Origin: Pegoplata infirma
Taxonomy: Eukaryota; Arthropoda; Insecta; Diptera; Anthomyiidae
Assembly (NCBI GenBank): GCA_963921195.1
Contig: OY992537.1
Location: forward strand, 148,669,841-148,733,840
Length of the DNA: 64,000 nucleotides
Reading direction: 5' to 3'
Position numbers and translations under genes: made by a program. The notes beneath the pieces were generated by a model that was given only the letters and a program-made list of their open reading frames with translations, made no database searches and was not told where the DNA came from. Shown here piece after piece: positions 61,942-64,000 of this stretch. Positions within the stretch are counted from its first letter, which is position 1. Every line of letters begins with the position of its first letter.

Positions 61942-64000
61942 GGAAGCTAATATACTTATGCATTCTAGTTTTTATAGAGTCAAAATCGGATCATTATTTA
62001 CCGAGTTATAGCAATTTAAAAATGAGGGTCTCCAAGAAACCTTAAATAATGGGTTTCTCATAAAAATGAAAAAAAACTTTGAATAAATGCATATATCTCT
62101 GTAAGTACCAGCCCGATTGCCTCACATTTGGTTCCAGAGGAAAGATAAAGTCTCAATATTTTATTTTTTTGTTATTTTGACAAAATCTGAGCAATAGTTG
62201 CAGAGATACAGCCGTTGAAAGTAAAAGGTCTCCAGACTACGAAAAATTACAAGTTTATCATTTTTGAAAAAATAAATTTTTTTAAAAATTTAAAATCGAG
62301 CAATCTCTTTTATTCTAATTAAACTTTATTGAAAAAGATTTAAATTCGTGCAAAGGCATTTGAAATCGATATAATGGTAACCTTGATATAGCCATTTCAA
62401 GTTATTACAAGTAACCCGAAAATATTTTTGATATGAATGCATAAATATCTGTTAATACTAGTCCGATAGTCTTAATTTTTTTCTGTCATGATAAAGCTAA
62501 TATACTTTTGCATTCTAGTTTTTATAGAGTCAAAATCGGATCATTATTTACCGAGTTATAGCAATTTAAAAATGAGGGTCTCCAAGAAACCTTAAATAAT
62601 GGGTTTCTCATAAAAATAAAAAAAAAAACTTTGCATAAATGCATATATCTCTGTAAGTACCAGCCCGATTGCCTCACATTTGGTTCCAGAGGAAAGATAA
62701 AGTCTCAATCTTTTATTTTTTTGTTATTTTGACAAAATCGGAGCAATAGTTGCAGAGATACAGCCGTTGAAAGTAAAAGGTCTCCAGACTACGAAAAATT
62801 ACAAGTTTATCATTTTTGAAAAAAAAATTTTTTTTAAAAATTTAAAATCGAGCAATCTCTTTTATTCTATTTAAACTTTATTGAAAAAGATTTAAATTCG
62901 TTCAAAGGCATTAGAAAACGATAGAATGGTAACCTTGATATAGCCATTTCAAGTTATTACAAGTAACCCGAAAATATTTTTGATATGAATGCATAAATAT
63001 CTGTTAATACTAGTCTGATAGTCTTAAATTTTTTCTGTCATGATAAAGCTAATATACTTATGCATTCTAGTTTTTATAGAGTCAAAATCGCATCATTATT
63101 TACCGAGTTATAGCAATTTAAAAATGAGGGTCTCCGAAAAACCTTAAATAATGGGTTTCTCATAAAAATGAAAAAAAAACTTTGCATAAATGCATATATC
63201 TCTGTAAGTACCAGCCCGATTGTCTCACATTTGGTTCCAGAGGAAAGATAAAGTCTCAATCTTTTATTTTTTTGTTATTTTGACAAAATCGGAGCAATAG
63301 TTGCAGAGATACAGCCGTTGAAAGTAAAAGGTCTCCAGACTACGAAAAATTACAAGTTTATCATTTTTGAAAAAATAAATTTTTTTAAAAATTTAAAATC
63401 GAGCAATCTCTTTTATTCTAATTAAACTTTATTGAAAAAGATTTAAATTCGTGCAAAGGCATTTGAAATTGATATAATGGTAACCTTGATATAGCCATTT
63501 CAAGTTATTACAAGTAACCCGAAAATATTTTTGATATGAATGCATAAATATCTGTTAATACTAGTCCGATAGTCTTAATTTTTTTCTGTCATGATAAAGC
63601 TAATATACTTATGCATTCTAGTTTTTATAGAGTCAAAATCGGATCATTATTTACCGAGTTATAGCAATTTAAAAATGAGGGTCTCCAAGAAACCTTAAAT
63701 AATGGGTTTCTCATAAAAATGAAAAAAAAAAACTTTGAATAAATGCATATATCTCTGTAAGTACCAGCCCGATTGCCTCACATTTGGTTCCAGAGGAAAG
63801 ATAAAGTCTCAATATTTTATTTTTTTGTTATTTTGACAAAATCGGAGCAATAGTTGCAGAGATACAGCCGTTGAAAGTAAAAGGTCTCCAGACTACGAAA
63901 AATTACAAGTTTATCATTTTTGAAAAAATAAATTTTTTTAAAAATTTAAAATCGAGCAATCTCTTTTATTCTAATTAAACTTTATTGAAAAAGATTTAAA
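61942..64000. repeat. 551-bp satellite array, block 7 (runs off the window)
   Basis: About 3.7 monomers in the same orientation and register; the array continues beyond the window. The subtypes here (GAAATCGATAT, TAGAAAACG, GAAATTGATAT) repeat the order seen at about 21.5-22.6 kb. Confidence 0.97.

Overview
This is AT-rich eukaryotic, non-coding-dominated DNA, almost certainly from a fly (Diptera). The clues are spliceosomal introns inside a transposon, several hAT, Tc1 and CMC-type DNA transposons, an LTR retrotransposon with a tRNA-Ser-like primer site, and an interspersed element with the GGAC microsatellite and ACCCTACACC end motifs common in brachyceran flies. I see no host gene; every coding region belongs to a mobile element. 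The species cannot be named from sequence alone.

About 44 kb (roughly 80 copies) is one satellite with a 551-bp monomer, all in the same orientation, in blocks 4629-13034, 17964-23977, 29650-35564, 36400-36838, 37943-41978, 43618-61217 and 61942-64000. The monomer is composite: three diverged subunits with anchors 201, 180 and 170 bp apart. At least one subunit is itself an imperfect inverted repeat around a CCGATT core. Monomer subtypes recur in a partly fixed order (higher-order organisation), and one 2206-bp, four-monomer block is duplicated in tandem at about 46.5-51.0 kb.

The satellite is interrupted by mobile elements. From left to right these are: (1) a minus-strand Ty3/Gypsy retrotransposon (1-4628, running off the left edge), split by a 793-bp hAT-like element with a perfect 8-bp target duplication; (2) a 168-bp TIR element at 8657; (3) a 4.9-kb hAT-like element (13035-17963) ending in ATACC-rich minisatellites and carrying nested hAT elements, foldback MITEs and a possible tRNA-derived SINE; (4) a 5.67-kb CMC/EnSpm-like element (23978-29649) with an apparently intact three-exon transposase and a damaged, divergently oriented accessory gene; (5) a dipteran interspersed element (35565-36399); (6) a 1.1-kb foldback element (36839-37942); (7) a palindromic Tc1-like element (41979-43617) made of two head-to-head partial copies; (8) a 724-bp nonautonomous CMC-like element (61218-61941).

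The parts interact. The left end of the CMC element sits in the same satellite position in two array copies about 4.6 kb apart, so the array was amplified after that insertion. The foldback element shares a CCGATT-centred motif with the satellite and each of its arms is about one monomer long, which suggests, without proving, that the satellite arose from transposon inverted repeats. Coordinates of element ends rest on reading terminal inverted repeats, target duplications and the uninterrupted satellite register by eye.
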